Of a stretch of 64,000 nucleotides of DNA, positions 26,047 through 35,193 are shown in pieces. Numbering within the stretch: the first letter of the stretch is position 1; every line of letters begins with the position of its first letter. Both the position numbers and the translations under genes were made by a program. This DNA is from an uncultured Bacteroidia bacterium (lineage in GTDB: Bacteria > Bacteroidota > Bacteroidia > NS11-12g > UBA9320), in contig CALSMN010000005.1 in NCBI GenBank assembly GCA_943787465.1, positions 186,001-250,000 of the forward strand. The letters run 5' to 3'. Below the pieces are notes generated by a model. That model saw nothing but the letters and a program-made list of their open reading frames with translations, was not told the origin of the DNA and did no database searches.

Positions 26047-27405
26047 ATGGCTGATTCTACCCTTCTTATTGCACTAGTTTTATTATCATTATGTTTAATT
26101 GGTATCATAATACTACTGCTGAAAAGCAAAACACCTCCAGGGAAATCAATGATTGATGAAATCCGCTTGATATTGCAAGGAGAGCTCAAAGAAAACAGAT
26201 TAGAACTTGCTTCTTCAATGAAAGAAAATAGAGAAGAACTCTCCAATGGACTGAACGCACTTACCCAAAAACTAGAAGAAAAACTAACCGAAATCAGTGA
26301 GAAAATAAATGAAAAAGCAAAATATGATCGGGAGGAACTTACCCAATCATTAAAGAATTTTAGCGATCAGTTCAATCATAACGTTGCCGCGTTCAATACG
26401 CTTCAGAAAGAAAAATTTGAGGCCATGGCTGTCAAACAAAACGAGTTGATAAAAACTACTGAATCCAAACTAGAACGGATGCGAGAAACTGTGGATGAGA
26501 AACTTCACAAAACCTTAGAAGAAAGATTGGGTCAATCCTTTGAATTGGTCAGCAAACGTCTTGAAGAAGTTCAGCACGGATTAGGAGAAATGAAAAATTT
26601 GGCAAGTGGCGTTGGCGATCTTAAAAAAGTTTTAAGTAATGTGAAAACAAGAGGTGTCTTAGGCGAAATACAATTGGGGAATATTCTTGAACAAATCATG
26701 GCACCAGAACAATACGAAACCAATGTTAAAACAAAATCAGGGTCCAATGACCATGTGGAATTTGCCATTAAACTCCCCGGGAAGGATACGGAGGGTAAAC
26801 CGATTTATTTACCCATAGACGCAAAATTTCCTCAAGAAGATTACGTGCGATTACAGACTGCATACGATACAGGTGAGTCTGAAGCTATCGAACTGGCAAA
26901 CCGAAATTTAGTAAAAAGCATCAAAAAATTTGCTAAAGATATACAGTCCAAATACATAGATCCACCCAATACGACTGACTTTGGTATTATGTTTTTGCCG
27001 ATTGAAGGATTGTTTGCTGAGGTTGTGCGGCAACCTGAACTGGTAGCTTTTCTTCAACGTGAAAATAAAATTATCATCACCGGTCCTACAACTTTAGCAG
27101 CCATGCTCAACAGTTTACAAATGGGGTTCAAAACGCTTGCAATTCAAAAGAGAAGCAGCGAGGTATGGCAGATTTTAGGCGCTGTTAAAACAGAATTTGG
27201 TAAATTTGGTGGTGTTCTTGAAAAAACACAAAAGAAAATTTCAGAAGCCAACGTTGAATTGGATAAGCTCGTAGGTACACGCACCAAAATGATGCTCTCT
27301 AAATTAAAAAAAGTAGAACAATTGCCCAATCTTGAAACTATAGAATTGCTTGAAGATATGTCAGATATCATTGACGATGATCCTGAAAATAATTCATCCA
27401 CCTAA
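26047..27405 (+). CDS. rmuC: DNA recombination protein RmuC
   Basis: RmuC limits recombination at inverted repeats and belongs to a nuclease-like fold. An N-terminal membrane helix (LLIALVLLSLCLIGIIILLL) is followed by a long coiled coil (about residues 40-190) and the RmuC core (LGEIQLGNILEQIMAPEQYE, IYLPIDAKFPQEDY, FLPIEGLFAEV, ITGPTTLAAMLNSLQMGF). I chose ATG 26047 over 26023 because CCTTTGTAAATG just ahead of it looks like promoter sequence and the shorter form still starts at the membrane helix. Confidence 0.92.
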   Translation: MADSTLLIALVLLSLCLIGIIILLLKSKTPPGKSMIDEIRLILQGELKENRLELASSMKENREELSNGLNALTQKLEEKLTEISEKINEKAKYDREELTQSLKNFSDQFNHNVAAFNTLQKEKFEAMAVKQNELIKTTESKLERMRETVDEKLHKTLEERLGQSFELVSKRLEEVQHGLGEMKNLASGVGDLKKVLSNVKTRGVLGEIQLGNILEQIMAPEQYETNVKTKSGSNDHVEFAIKLPGKDTEGKPIYLPIDAKFPQEDYVRLQTAYDTGESEAIELANRNLVKSIKKFAKDIQSKYIDPPNTTDFGIMFLPIEGLFAEVVRQPELVAFLQRENKIIITGPTTLAAMLNSLQMGFKTLAIQKRSSEVWQILGAVKTEFGKFGGVLEKTQKKISEANVELDKLVGTRTKMMLSKLKKVEQLPNLETIELLEDMSDIIDDDPENNSST

Positions 27406-27428
27406 ATCTCCCTTTACCCTATTTTCTA

Positions 27429-27436
27429 TACCTTTG
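27429..27436 (+). promoter_or_regulatory. -7 promoter box (TACCTTTG)
   Basis: A perfect TAnnTTTG 22 bp before the amidohydrolase ATG. No matching -33 element is evident. Confidence 0.4.
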
Positions 27437-27458
27437 TTTTGCAATAGCAATTATCTCC

Positions 27459-28523
27459 ATGAAAATAAACGGTCATTCTCATTTGTTACCCTACCCCCAA
27501 CAAATCCCTGCTTTTATGAAAGACAAAGAAATTTTCTGGATTGATGATGATCGTTCGTTCATGCGGCAAAAAAATTGGGAACGTCCTATTACATCTGAAA
27601 GTTTTTTCTTAAATGAAAAATTAGCTTGGATGGATAAAAACAACATTGATCATGCTGTCATTCTTAATCTATCTCAATTGTATGGCAATGGTCTGACTCA
27701 AAATGATATGAAACAGGCCCTGCGTTTTCAAAATGATTTTAACGCCCAAATTCAAGCGGACTATCCCCAAAAGTTTACCTCAGGTTTTGTTATCCATGCT
27801 GGTTTTGTAGATGGGGCTCTGTGGGAAATAGAACGTTGTGTAGAGAAACTTAATCTGAAAGTACTTTGCCTACCCACACACTATTTAGACACCGCTGGTA
27901 ATTGGAAAGGAATTTTTAATCCAGAAATAGAACCCATTTTAGAATTAGCAAATAAATACAGCTTGGCTATTGAAGTACATCCCTACGATGGTGAAAAATT
28001 TATTCATTTAGAAAATATATCATGGCGATTTCATCTGGTTTGGATGTTAGCTCAATGTGCGGATTCCTATCACTTTTATACGCTCAATGGTTACTATGAT
28101 AAATACCCTAATATTCGAACTTGTTTTGCTCATGGAGGGCAATTAAATCATATCAATCTGGGAAGAAGAACCCAAGGTTTTGACGGCAGACCCGATTTAT
28201 TTGAAGGGAAAAACAGACCCAGTAAAGCTGTTGGTCATCCCAATATCTATTTTGATACGTTAGTGCATGATACCATTTCATTTGAAGTGATGGTAAAACG
28301 ATTAAAAACCACCGATCAAATTATTTTGGGGTTGGATGATCCTTACCCTCTGGGCGAGATGGAAAGTGATGCTCAAAGCAGCTATCCTGGAAAATTACTA
28401 GACCTCGCCTTAAAAAGAGACTTAATCAATACCACTCAGCATCAAGAAATTTGGGAAAACAATGTAGTCAGATGGCTTTATGGGAACCAAACCGAAGAAT
28501 TTTATAATCGAATAGCGCACTAA
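27459..28523 (+). CDS. Amidohydrolase-2 (ACMSD-like) metal-dependent hydrolase or decarboxylase
   Basis: This is a TIM-barrel amidohydrolase of the aminocarboxymuconate-semialdehyde decarboxylase family. Metal ligands are visible: HSH at the N-terminus (residues 6-8), EVHP (about 172), FAHGGQ (about 226) and the conserved Asp in LGLDDPYPLG (about 290). At 354 residues it fits ACMSD-type enzymes. In Bacteroidota, related genes work in tryptophan/kynurenine breakdown, but no other kynurenine genes are nearby, so the substrate is unproven. Confidence 0.8.
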   Translation: MKINGHSHLLPYPQQIPAFMKDKEIFWIDDDRSFMRQKNWERPITSESFFLNEKLAWMDKNNIDHAVILNLSQLYGNGLTQNDMKQALRFQNDFNAQIQADYPQKFTSGFVIHAGFVDGALWEIERCVEKLNLKVLCLPTHYLDTAGNWKGIFNPEIEPILELANKYSLAIEVHPYDGEKFIHLENISWRFHLVWMLAQCADSYHFYTLNGYYDKYPNIRTCFAHGGQLNHINLGRRTQGFDGRPDLFEGKNRPSKAVGHPNIYFDTLVHDTISFEVMVKRLKTTDQIILGLDDPYPLGEMESDAQSSYPGKLLDLALKRDLINTTQHQEIWENNVVRWLYGNQTEEFYNRIAH

Positions 28524-28556
28524 AAAAGACACCTTGTTTGTAGCAAGTGAATAATA

Positions 28557-28588
28557 TTTGTGCGGTAAACATGTTATTCGTATCTGTA
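28557..28588 (+). promoter_or_regulatory. Candidate ddl promoter (TTTG-N20-TATCTGTA)
   Basis: A TTTG at 28557-28560 stands 20 bp before TATCTGTA (28581-28588), an imperfect -7 box, with the ATG 10 bp further on. The spacing suits the Bacteroidota -33/-7 model. Confidence 0.35.
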
Positions 28589-28598
28589 GTTTAAATGC

Positions 28599-29687
28599 AT
28601 GACTAAAACAAACGTTATACTCCTATTTGGTGGAAATTCAACAGAGCACGAAATTTCTATTCTCTCTGCACGAAATATTGCTCGTGCTATTGATTCTCAA
28701 CTATTTAACATTATTCCAATCGGTATAGATCAGCATGGAACTTGGTATTTGAAAACTCAGACCGAATTAGATTCAGAAAAGCATGTTCTTCCCAATGATC
28801 ACATCATAAGTCTATCTCCGGGTGCTCATGAGCATAAAATCATCCGACAAAAAACACAGAAAAGTATCGGCCGAGTAGATGTTGCATTTCCTATTGTGCA
28901 CGGAACAAATGGAGAAGATGGCAGCTTACAAGGTTTGCTTAAAATCTTGGACATACCTTGCGTTGGTCCAGGTGTTATTGGTTCTGCATTGTGTATTGAT
29001 AAAGAAGTTGCAAAGCGACTATTAAATGAAGCTCAAATTCCCAATGCCCCGTTTCTTTCCTATCTGAAATCAGAACGAAATCAAATTAAGTTTGAATTTG
29101 CTCTGGAAAAGCTTGGCATGCCTATGTACGTGAAACCACCCAATTTGGGATCATCTGTAGGTATTAGTAAGGTGACTACAAAACACGAATTTGAGGCTGC
29201 TATTGATTTAGCCTTTCGCTATGACCAAAAAGTACTTATTGAACAAAATATTTCAGGACGAGAAATTGAGTGTGCTATCATAGGTAACCATGATATAAGT
29301 GCTTCAAAGGTAGGAGAAGTTATCACAATGACAGAAAATCATTCGTTTTATTCCTATGAAGCAAAATACCTGGATGCACAAGGATCAAAAACCAGAATTC
29401 CCGCTGATATAAATTCAGACGTTCAAAAAAATATACAAAATATAGCTATTAAAACTTACAAAACACTGTGTTGTAAAGGTATGGCAAGAGTTGATGTTTT
29501 TGTATCCCCCGATAACAAAATATGGGTAAATGAAGTGAATACGCTTCCTGGGTTTACGAATATTAGTATGTATCCAAAATTATGGGAAGCCTCAGGAATA
29601 CCCTACACGGAACTCATCACAAAATTGATACATTTAGCTTTAGAACAAGCTAGTATTGAGCGTATGAATGATACCCAACTAAAGTAG
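28599..29687 (+). CDS. ddl: D-alanine-D-alanine ligase
   Basis: Ddl joins two D-alanines with ATP to make the terminal dipeptide of peptidoglycan precursors. The ATP-grasp fold is complete: LLFGGNSTEHEISILSARN (N-terminal), FPIVHGTNGEDGSLQGLL, the glycine loop YVKPPNLGSSVGISKV, EREIECAIIG-type segment with REIECAI, and ARVDVFV...WVNEVNTLPGFT with the metal-binding Glu and Asn. Length 362 is normal. It stands alone with its own promoter-like element. Confidence 0.95.
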   Translation: MTKTNVILLFGGNSTEHEISILSARNIARAIDSQLFNIIPIGIDQHGTWYLKTQTELDSEKHVLPNDHIISLSPGAHEHKIIRQKTQKSIGRVDVAFPIVHGTNGEDGSLQGLLKILDIPCVGPGVIGSALCIDKEVAKRLLNEAQIPNAPFLSYLKSERNQIKFEFALEKLGMPMYVKPPNLGSSVGISKVTTKHEFEAAIDLAFRYDQKVLIEQNISGREIECAIIGNHDISASKVGEVITMTENHSFYSYEAKYLDAQGSKTRIPADINSDVQKNIQNIAIKTYKTLCCKGMARVDVFVSPDNKIWVNEVNTLPGFTNISMYPKLWEASGIPYTELITKLIHLALEQASIERMNDTQLK

Positions 29688-29833
29688 TTTATTTTAAAAT
29701 AAACCTGTACCTTCTCTACTACATCAGCAAAATCTATTTTATTAGATATTCTCTCGTCGTATATTTTATAATAATATTGTATTTATTTAAGTTATAATTT
29801 TTGTACAACACGTAACTTGCTATTCCATCAACC

Positions 29834-30907
29834 ATGTCCTTAAAGAAAATAATCTTATTCATGAGCATACTCACTTATTTAGTATGCTTATCTCCTAGCT
29901 CAATGGCTCAATTATCTCCTACCTCTATTCAATTTTGGAAAATCATTAATGACCCATTGATTCAAAAAATCGGACACAAATCCGGGAACATAAAATGGCG
30001 TAAAACCATGACGAAATATATGTTTAATCCATCGGTTAAGCTTATAAACAAATTTGCACTTATCAATGCAATTGGATATGATAATAAGACCACTAACTCC
30101 TCTATTTTTTATAAAGAACTAGAAAAAAGATATAATCAAATTAAGAAAGAAGAAAAACAGATAGAAGACAGCTTGCTAGGACTCAGTCCTGATGCATTTG
30201 ATGAATATGATAGTACTAAATTAAATGACGATTTCTACGATGATTCTATTGATCCAATGTGGAAAATATTGGGATTGGATAATTTTATGATGTATCAATA
30301 TTTACTGGCTATGGAAAATTATGATCAATCCAAAATAACAAATATTTTCAATAGAGTTGATCATGAGTATATTGAATATGACTTGATGGACGTAACTTAT
30401 GAAAATATTGACCTAAACTATGAAGAATTTGCATACCATAAATTGAACGAACATACCCGCTATATATACCTGTTAATTAAAATACTAAGCATGGAATATA
30501 ATAATGAGAGCAACGAATCAATTTGGTTAACTTACAATGAATATCTCTCATCAGACAGCATTGAAAACTCCGATTTAAGACACCTTGCACAAATAACAAT
30601 GGATTCTATGTTCAATAATTCATACAATCGAGATGCATTTTTTATTTTAGCTCCTAGCCTATTAAATTACAATCAATATAGTGCTATCAAAAAACCAATT
30701 TGGTTAATTACATATCCTTATTTTGTGTACGGATATATGAAAATCTTGGATAAAAACGGCAAACTTATTCGGGAAGAAAATCTTGATGGAGATGACTATT
30801 TAACCATTGAACTAGCAGATTTTAAAGACCAAGATGTATCTGTACACATTAAAGATAGTACTAGTAAAGCATCCTATATATTGCACATCAATAACCTTGT
30901 AAATTAA
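29834..30907 (+). CDS. Exported protein of unknown function
   Basis: A signal peptide (IILFMSILTYLVCLSPSSMAQ) indicates export. The 357-residue body is rich in Asn, Asp and Tyr and mainly helical in the middle, with a coiled-coil-like stretch (KELEKRYNQIKKEEKQIEDSLLG). The last about 55 residues form a small beta-domain (GYMKILDKNGKLIREENLDGDDYLTIELADF) resembling a beta-sandwich binding module. No family is recognised. It runs 14 bp ahead of a beta-propeller gene and is probably co-transcribed with it. A 146-bp gap separates it from ddl. Confidence 0.6.
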   Translation: MSLKKIILFMSILTYLVCLSPSSMAQLSPTSIQFWKIINDPLIQKIGHKSGNIKWRKTMTKYMFNPSVKLINKFALINAIGYDNKTTNSSIFYKELEKRYNQIKKEEKQIEDSLLGLSPDAFDEYDSTKLNDDFYDDSIDPMWKILGLDNFMMYQYLLAMENYDQSKITNIFNRVDHEYIEYDLMDVTYENIDLNYEEFAYHKLNEHTRYIYLLIKILSMEYNNESNESIWLTYNEYLSSDSIENSDLRHLAQITMDSMFNNSYNRDAFFILAPSLLNYNQYSAIKKPIWLITYPYFVYGYMKILDKNGKLIREENLDGDDYLTIELADFKDQDVSVHIKDSTSKASYILHINNLVN

Positions 30908-30921
30908 ACCTATTCCCCCTC

Positions 30922-32226
30922 ATGATCCGATTTTTTTATTTCTTCATTGTTGTTATTCTATCTGAGTCATCATTAGCTCAATCAGAAATTGTCCGACTCA
31001 ACATTGGTGATAAATCTACACCACAGAATAGCATATATCTGGAGCTTATTGCTCGTTTTCAACATTATAATTCAAATCCAACCAATTCCAAAGATATCTA
31101 TGATAGGAGTATTCATTCTCCCAAATCTGTCACCTTTTCTAGGGATGGTAAAAAATTTTACATTCAATCACTTGAAGGTTATGCAACCTCGGTATATGAT
31201 AGTGAATCCTTAAAAAGAATTAAAGTCATTCATCACTCATTTGGACGTGCCAATAGCACCATTTTTAAAAATAACGAAACTACTGTTTTTGGATACGCGT
31301 TTATGGGGGGACCAGAATCTAAAAATCATTTTAAAGGCAAGCCTGTAGAAAGTTGTTTGTCTCACAATGGCAAATATTTATGGGTCAGTTATTACCGACG
31401 AAATTTTGATAAAAATGCCGTATCTCCGTCAGCTATCGCCATTATAGATACAGAGTATGATTCAATAGTGCGTGTGATGCCAACCGGACCATTGCCCAAA
31501 ATGGTCGCATCATCTCCAAATAACCAATACTTAGCCGTCACCCACTGGGGAGATAATACCCTGGGTATCATTGATATATCCTCCAACAATCCCATGGATT
31601 TCCGATATACCGCCCATTGTATTATTGATTATCAGGTAAAGAATGATTTTGATAGGGTTGTAAATCGTGATCATGATTGCAGCAACTGTCTTAGAGGCAC
31701 CATATTTACACCTGATAACAAGTTTCTTTTGGTTGGAAAAATGGGAGGAAATGGTATCGCTGTAATTTCAGTTGAAAACTTTGAATATTTAGGGACAATA
31801 AAAGGTATAAAATCTAATGTTAGACATCTAATTATAAATGAAAATGAACTTTATCTCAGTACCAACAAAACAGGTTATGTTCAAAAAACAGATCTAAAAT
31901 TACTTCTTGATAGTTTTAGTAATTCTTCTTCTAAAAAAGACTTTGTATACAAAAATTGGACAAGTACATACTTAGGACCAGGAGTGAGAACAATTGCTAA
32001 AGCACATCATTCAAATTATCTATTTGCAGCGATTAATAATTCCAGTGAAATTGCAATATTAGATTCAAAATCATTATCCCTTTTAGGAAAAATAAAAGCG
32101 GATTCGTATCCTGTCGGCATGGAGGTTTCTCCCAATGATAACTATTTAATCGTAACTTCACAAGGAAGAAACTCTGCCGGTGGAAATTCCGTTATGGTTT
32201 TTGAAATAAAAAATCAAACTCCTTGA
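30922..32226 (+). CDS. Exported YncE-like beta-propeller protein
   Basis: A signal peptide (FFIVVILSESSLAQS) precedes a seven-bladed propeller built from repeats of the YVTN type (SPKSVTFSRDGKKFYIQSLEG; AIAIIDTEYDSIVRVMPTGPLPKMVASSPNNQYLAVTHWGDNTLGIIDI; LFAAINNSSEIAILDSKSLSLLGKI). A Cys pair in NRDHDCSNCLRGT could be a disulphide or metal site. Such proteins act as binding scaffolds or lactonase-like folds; no enzyme function can be assigned. It likely shares a transcript with the upstream unknown protein. Confidence 0.75.
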   Translation: MIRFFYFFIVVILSESSLAQSEIVRLNIGDKSTPQNSIYLELIARFQHYNSNPTNSKDIYDRSIHSPKSVTFSRDGKKFYIQSLEGYATSVYDSESLKRIKVIHHSFGRANSTIFKNNETTVFGYAFMGGPESKNHFKGKPVESCLSHNGKYLWVSYYRRNFDKNAVSPSAIAIIDTEYDSIVRVMPTGPLPKMVASSPNNQYLAVTHWGDNTLGIIDISSNNPMDFRYTAHCIIDYQVKNDFDRVVNRDHDCSNCLRGTIFTPDNKFLLVGKMGGNGIAVISVENFEYLGTIKGIKSNVRHLIINENELYLSTNKTGYVQKTDLKLLLDSFSNSSSKKDFVYKNWTSTYLGPGVRTIAKAHHSNYLFAAINNSSEIAILDSKSLSLLGKIKADSYPVGMEVSPNDNYLIVTSQGRNSAGGNSVMVFEIKNQTP

Positions 32227-32284
32227 TCTGCATTATTCATCCATGAATTTACAAAATCACAATCAACTTTTACAGATATACGTG

Positions 32285-32292
32285 TACTTTTG
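32285..32292 (+). promoter_or_regulatory. -7 promoter box (TACTTTTG)
   Basis: Perfect TAnnTTTG ending 4 bp before the M23 peptidase ATG at 32297, implying a nearly leaderless message. Confidence 0.4.
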
Positions 32293-32296
32293 AAAT

Positions 32297-33385
32297 ATGA
32301 AAATCTACGGATTATCTTTACTACTCCTGATATCAAATCTTTGTTTTGCTCAAACCAAGCTTGATTTAATTTTATCAAAATTTGATTTTTTACATGCCAA
32401 AAGAAATCAAATTGAAAGATTGAATATTAGGATCGACAGTTTAAATGATGTTATAGAATATGAGCGGAAATATGCGGAAACTATTACGGATACATTTAGC
32501 AATACAATAGGTTGCTTAGAAACAGAATTAACATCGACAACCTATTCCTTACTCCATTGTCAAACCAATTTTGATGATCTTCACTTTAAATTGAATCATA
32601 CCAATGATACAATTCAACGTGTTTTAAATACTTGGAAGTTCTCGGATTCTACTTTCAATCCTATACCACCTGAAGAATGGAGAGATTTATCCATTTATCA
32701 AGAAAATTGGTCTAATACCAATTTATTTCCATACGTATATGCAAAAAATAATAGCATTCCCGATTCACTGGTCGTTCATCTTTTTGAGAAAGATAGTGGA
32801 TTTTCTATCCCTGTTGAGGGTTATGTGAGCTCAGGGTTTGGTATGCGAAGAGGCAGAATGCATAAAGGACTTGATGTCAGATTGAATCGACATGATACCG
32901 TCAGAGCTTGCATGTCTGGTATAGTTCGATTTGCGGATTACAATAGTGGTGGTTTTGGAAATATCATTATAATAAGACATCTCAACGGTATTGAAACGTA
33001 TTATGCTCATTTACATAAAATGGCCGTAAAGCCCAATGACATCGTCTATGCAGGTGACTTTATTGGTACTGGTGGCAGCACTGGTACTAAACGAACTGGT
33101 CCCCATCTTCATTTTGAATGTCGATGGAAGGATTACCCTTTCGACCCAAGACTATTTATGGACTATGATCAATTTCAATTAAAAGAAGACACCTTGTTTA
33201 TTTCTTCCGATGTATTAAATACTAAACCACTCCCAACACGTAAAAAATACCACACCGTAAAATCGGGTGACACGCTGTATGGTATTGCATTAAAGCATAA
33301 TACAACTGTTAGTAAGTTATGTCAAATTAACGGTATACGAAAAAATGCAATACTTCAGGTTAATCAGCGTATTCGTATAAAGTGA
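32297..33385 (+). CDS. M23 metallopeptidase with C-terminal LysM (cell-wall hydrolase)
   Basis: The signal peptide (GLSLLLLISNLCFAQ) is followed by a short coiled coil (residues 30-100), then an M23/LytM domain. Metal ligands are visible: the His of RRGRMHKGLDV with the following Asp, and the HLHF motif (GPHLHFECRW, about residue 272). A LysM repeat ends the protein (YHTVKSGDTLYGIALKHNTTVSKLCQINGI). It is expected to cut peptidoglycan cross-links or act as an activator in the periplasm. A convergent terminator follows. Confidence 0.9.
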   Translation: MKIYGLSLLLLISNLCFAQTKLDLILSKFDFLHAKRNQIERLNIRIDSLNDVIEYERKYAETITDTFSNTIGCLETELTSTTYSLLHCQTNFDDLHFKLNHTNDTIQRVLNTWKFSDSTFNPIPPEEWRDLSIYQENWSNTNLFPYVYAKNNSIPDSLVVHLFEKDSGFSIPVEGYVSSGFGMRRGRMHKGLDVRLNRHDTVRACMSGIVRFADYNSGGFGNIIIIRHLNGIETYYAHLHKMAVKPNDIVYAGDFIGTGGSTGTKRTGPHLHFECRWKDYPFDPRLFMDYDQFQLKEDTLFISSDVLNTKPLPTRKKYHTVKSGDTLYGIALKHNTTVSKLCQINGIRKNAILQVNQRIRIK

Positions 33386-33404
33386 TTTTTTAATTATCCT
33401 TCAA

Positions 33405-33435
33405 AAAAAATGCGCCACTTAGTGGCGCATTTTGA
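33405..33435. terminator. Bidirectional terminator between M23 peptidase and TM2 genes
   Basis: AAAATGCGCCAC-TTA-GTGGCGCATTTT forms a strong stem with an A-run upstream and T-run downstream; it serves the convergent genes on both sides. Confidence 0.85.
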
Positions 33436-33455
33436 ATTAGAAATTTTATGAAAAA

Positions 33456-34031
33456 TTATATTTTAAAATCATAATTACCGTTCTTCGGTTTTAAATCACC
33501 TGTAAATAGTCTAATCAAATCAATTAGCCACCAAATACCAAATCCACCTAAAGTGATCAATTGAAGGATAGCTATTCCATAATATCCTAAATATATTCTA
33601 TGAACAAAAAAGAGAAAAAAGCAAAGCCCTATAGCTATGACTTGATTATTAGAAATAGGAAAATCATCCGATGATTTTTTACTCAACTTTTTTTGAATTC
33701 TTTTAGCTTTTTTAATGGCCTTGTTAGATGGCATAAGACTAGAAACGTTCACTGATGAAAGATTAATAGATTCATTAGAAACCGAAGGAATCGATTCCTC
33801 AAATGCTTTAGAAGACGATTCCTTATTGATTTTTTCAACATCTCGATTACATTCTTTTTCTATCTTTTGGATAGGTGTTGTGTTATAAACAGGTAGTTTC
33901 ATATCCTTAACCATAATTGTAGGAGATTGTACCATTTGATGTTTAGCTTTCTTGACCTTATATGGTTGAGCTGCAAATAAGGACGTTGAAAGTACAGATA
34001 AAAAAAGTGTTGTTTGGATAAAAATTTTCAT
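33456..34031 (-). CDS. TM2-domain protein with signal peptide
   Basis: A 191-residue protein. It begins with a signal-like helix (TTLFLSVLSTSLFA), continues with about 100 polar residues containing a Lys-rich segment (KKAKRIQKKLSKKSS), and ends in a TM2 domain: two helices joined by a short turn (AIGLCFFLFFVHRIYLGYYGIAILQLITLGGFGIWWLIDLIR). The domain is widespread in Bacteroidota; its role is unknown. A perfect -7 box lies upstream at 34060-34067. Confidence 0.75.
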   Translation of the reverse strand: MKIFIQTTLFLSVLSTSLFAAQPYKVKKAKHQMVQSPTIMVKDMKLPVYNTTPIQKIEKECNRDVEKINKESSSKAFEESIPSVSNESINLSSVNVSSLMPSNKAIKKAKRIQKKLSKKSSDDFPISNNQVIAIGLCFFLFFVHRIYLGYYGIAILQLITLGGFGIWWLIDLIRLFTGDLKPKNGNYDFKI

Positions 34032-34059
34032 GATATATTTATTTAAAGTTAGTTGAGTA

Positions 34060-34067
34060 CAAATTTA
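34060..34067 (-). promoter_or_regulatory. -7 promoter box (TAAATTTG)
   Basis: Perfect TAnnTTTG on the minus strand, 28 bp before the TM2 gene start. Confidence 0.35.
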
Positions 34068-34164
34068 GTCTAATGCATATGACATTAATAAAATAAAACC
34101 TGAAAGTGTGTCTAAATAAATCGATTCTTAATAGCTCTATTGTTCATATGTGCGTATTTGAACT

Positions 34165-34193
34165 TTTGATTAAACATCCATGGTATACTTTTG
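34165..34193 (+). promoter_or_regulatory. Promoter of the OmpA-family gene (TTTG-N17-TACTTTTG)
   Basis: TTTG at 34165-34168 and a perfect -7 box TACTTTTG at 34186-34193 with 17-bp spacing, ending 19 bp before the ATG. One of the best matches to the Bacteroidota consensus in the window. Confidence 0.55.
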
Positions 34194-34212
34194 ACAATTA
34201 ATCTTTATACTC

Positions 34213-35187
34213 ATGAATAAGCTACCAAAATTTGTTTTAATCTTCTCGCTCTGTTCATTTATTGCTTGTGTTCCGGCAAGAAAACTAGAAGAATTACAAT
34301 TATCCTACGACAATTTACAGAGTCAGTATGATGAGATGAAAATACGCAAAGAATTTGGGGATACCAGTTTGATTGAACTTCAAGCAGAATATTCCGCAAT
34401 GACCAAGCAATGGAATGCCTTAAAAAATGAGTGTGAGCAGCAACGAATAGCGTATGAAAAAACGCAAGCATCCTACGAGCTGTTAAATAAAAACTATAAA
34501 GAATTAGTCAATAGTAACGAAAATACTAAGAACGATTTACGCTATGAACTGGATAGACTGGACAAACAATTGGATGATAAAAAACGAGAATTATTCACCA
34601 AAGAAGCATCACTACTTGCCAAAGAGAAAGAAGCTGAAGAGCTGGCCCAATCATTAAAAGATCGTGAATTTCGTGTCAATGAATTGGAATCAAAACTTGC
34701 TGCTCAGGAATCTGCTGTCAATGAATTAAAAGAGAAATTAACAAACTCTCTCATTGGCTATCAAAATAGTGGTATTTCGGTCATTCAAAAAAATGGAAAA
34801 GTATATGTTTCTCTGGATAATAGTCTCCTCTTCAAAAGTGGAAAAACAGACATCGATTGGAAAGGAAAAACTGCGTTATTGAAAGTTGCAGAGAGTCTTC
34901 AAAACCTATCTGATTTTGACATCATGGTCGAAGGTCATACCGATAATGTCCCAATGAAATCTAGCACCATACAAGATAATTGGGATTTGAGTGTGCTTAG
35001 AGCTACATCTGTTGTCCGATACTTAAGTACCGAAGGAAAATTAGATCCCATTAAAATTATACCCAGTGGAAGAAGTAAATATGTACCTATTGATGCTGAA
35101 AACACTGCCGAAGCTAGAGCAAAAAATAGACGTATAGAGATCATACTTTCTCCAAAATTAGATACCATTATGGATATCTTAAAGTAA
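34213..35187 (+). CDS. OmpA-family lipoprotein with coiled coil
   Basis: This is a 324-residue envelope protein. A lipoprotein signal (FVLIFSLCSFIACVPARK, Cys at about 19) anchors it. Residues 25-180 form a long coiled coil rich in Glu, Lys and Leu. The C-terminal OmpA domain (about 190-315) binds peptidoglycan: LFKSGKTDIDWKGKTALLKVAESL, the diagnostic MVEGHTDNVPM, NWDLSVLRATSVVRYL, and AKNRRIEIIL with the Arg that contacts diaminopimelate. Probably tethers outer membrane to the wall. Confidence 0.9.
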   Translation: MNKLPKFVLIFSLCSFIACVPARKLEELQLSYDNLQSQYDEMKIRKEFGDTSLIELQAEYSAMTKQWNALKNECEQQRIAYEKTQASYELLNKNYKELVNSNENTKNDLRYELDRLDKQLDDKKRELFTKEASLLAKEKEAEELAQSLKDREFRVNELESKLAAQESAVNELKEKLTNSLIGYQNSGISVIQKNGKVYVSLDNSLLFKSGKTDIDWKGKTALLKVAESLQNLSDFDIMVEGHTDNVPMKSSTIQDNWDLSVLRATSVVRYLSTEGKLDPIKIIPSGRSKYVPIDAENTAEARAKNRRIEIILSPKLDTIMDILK

Positions 35188-35193
35188 TTTCCT

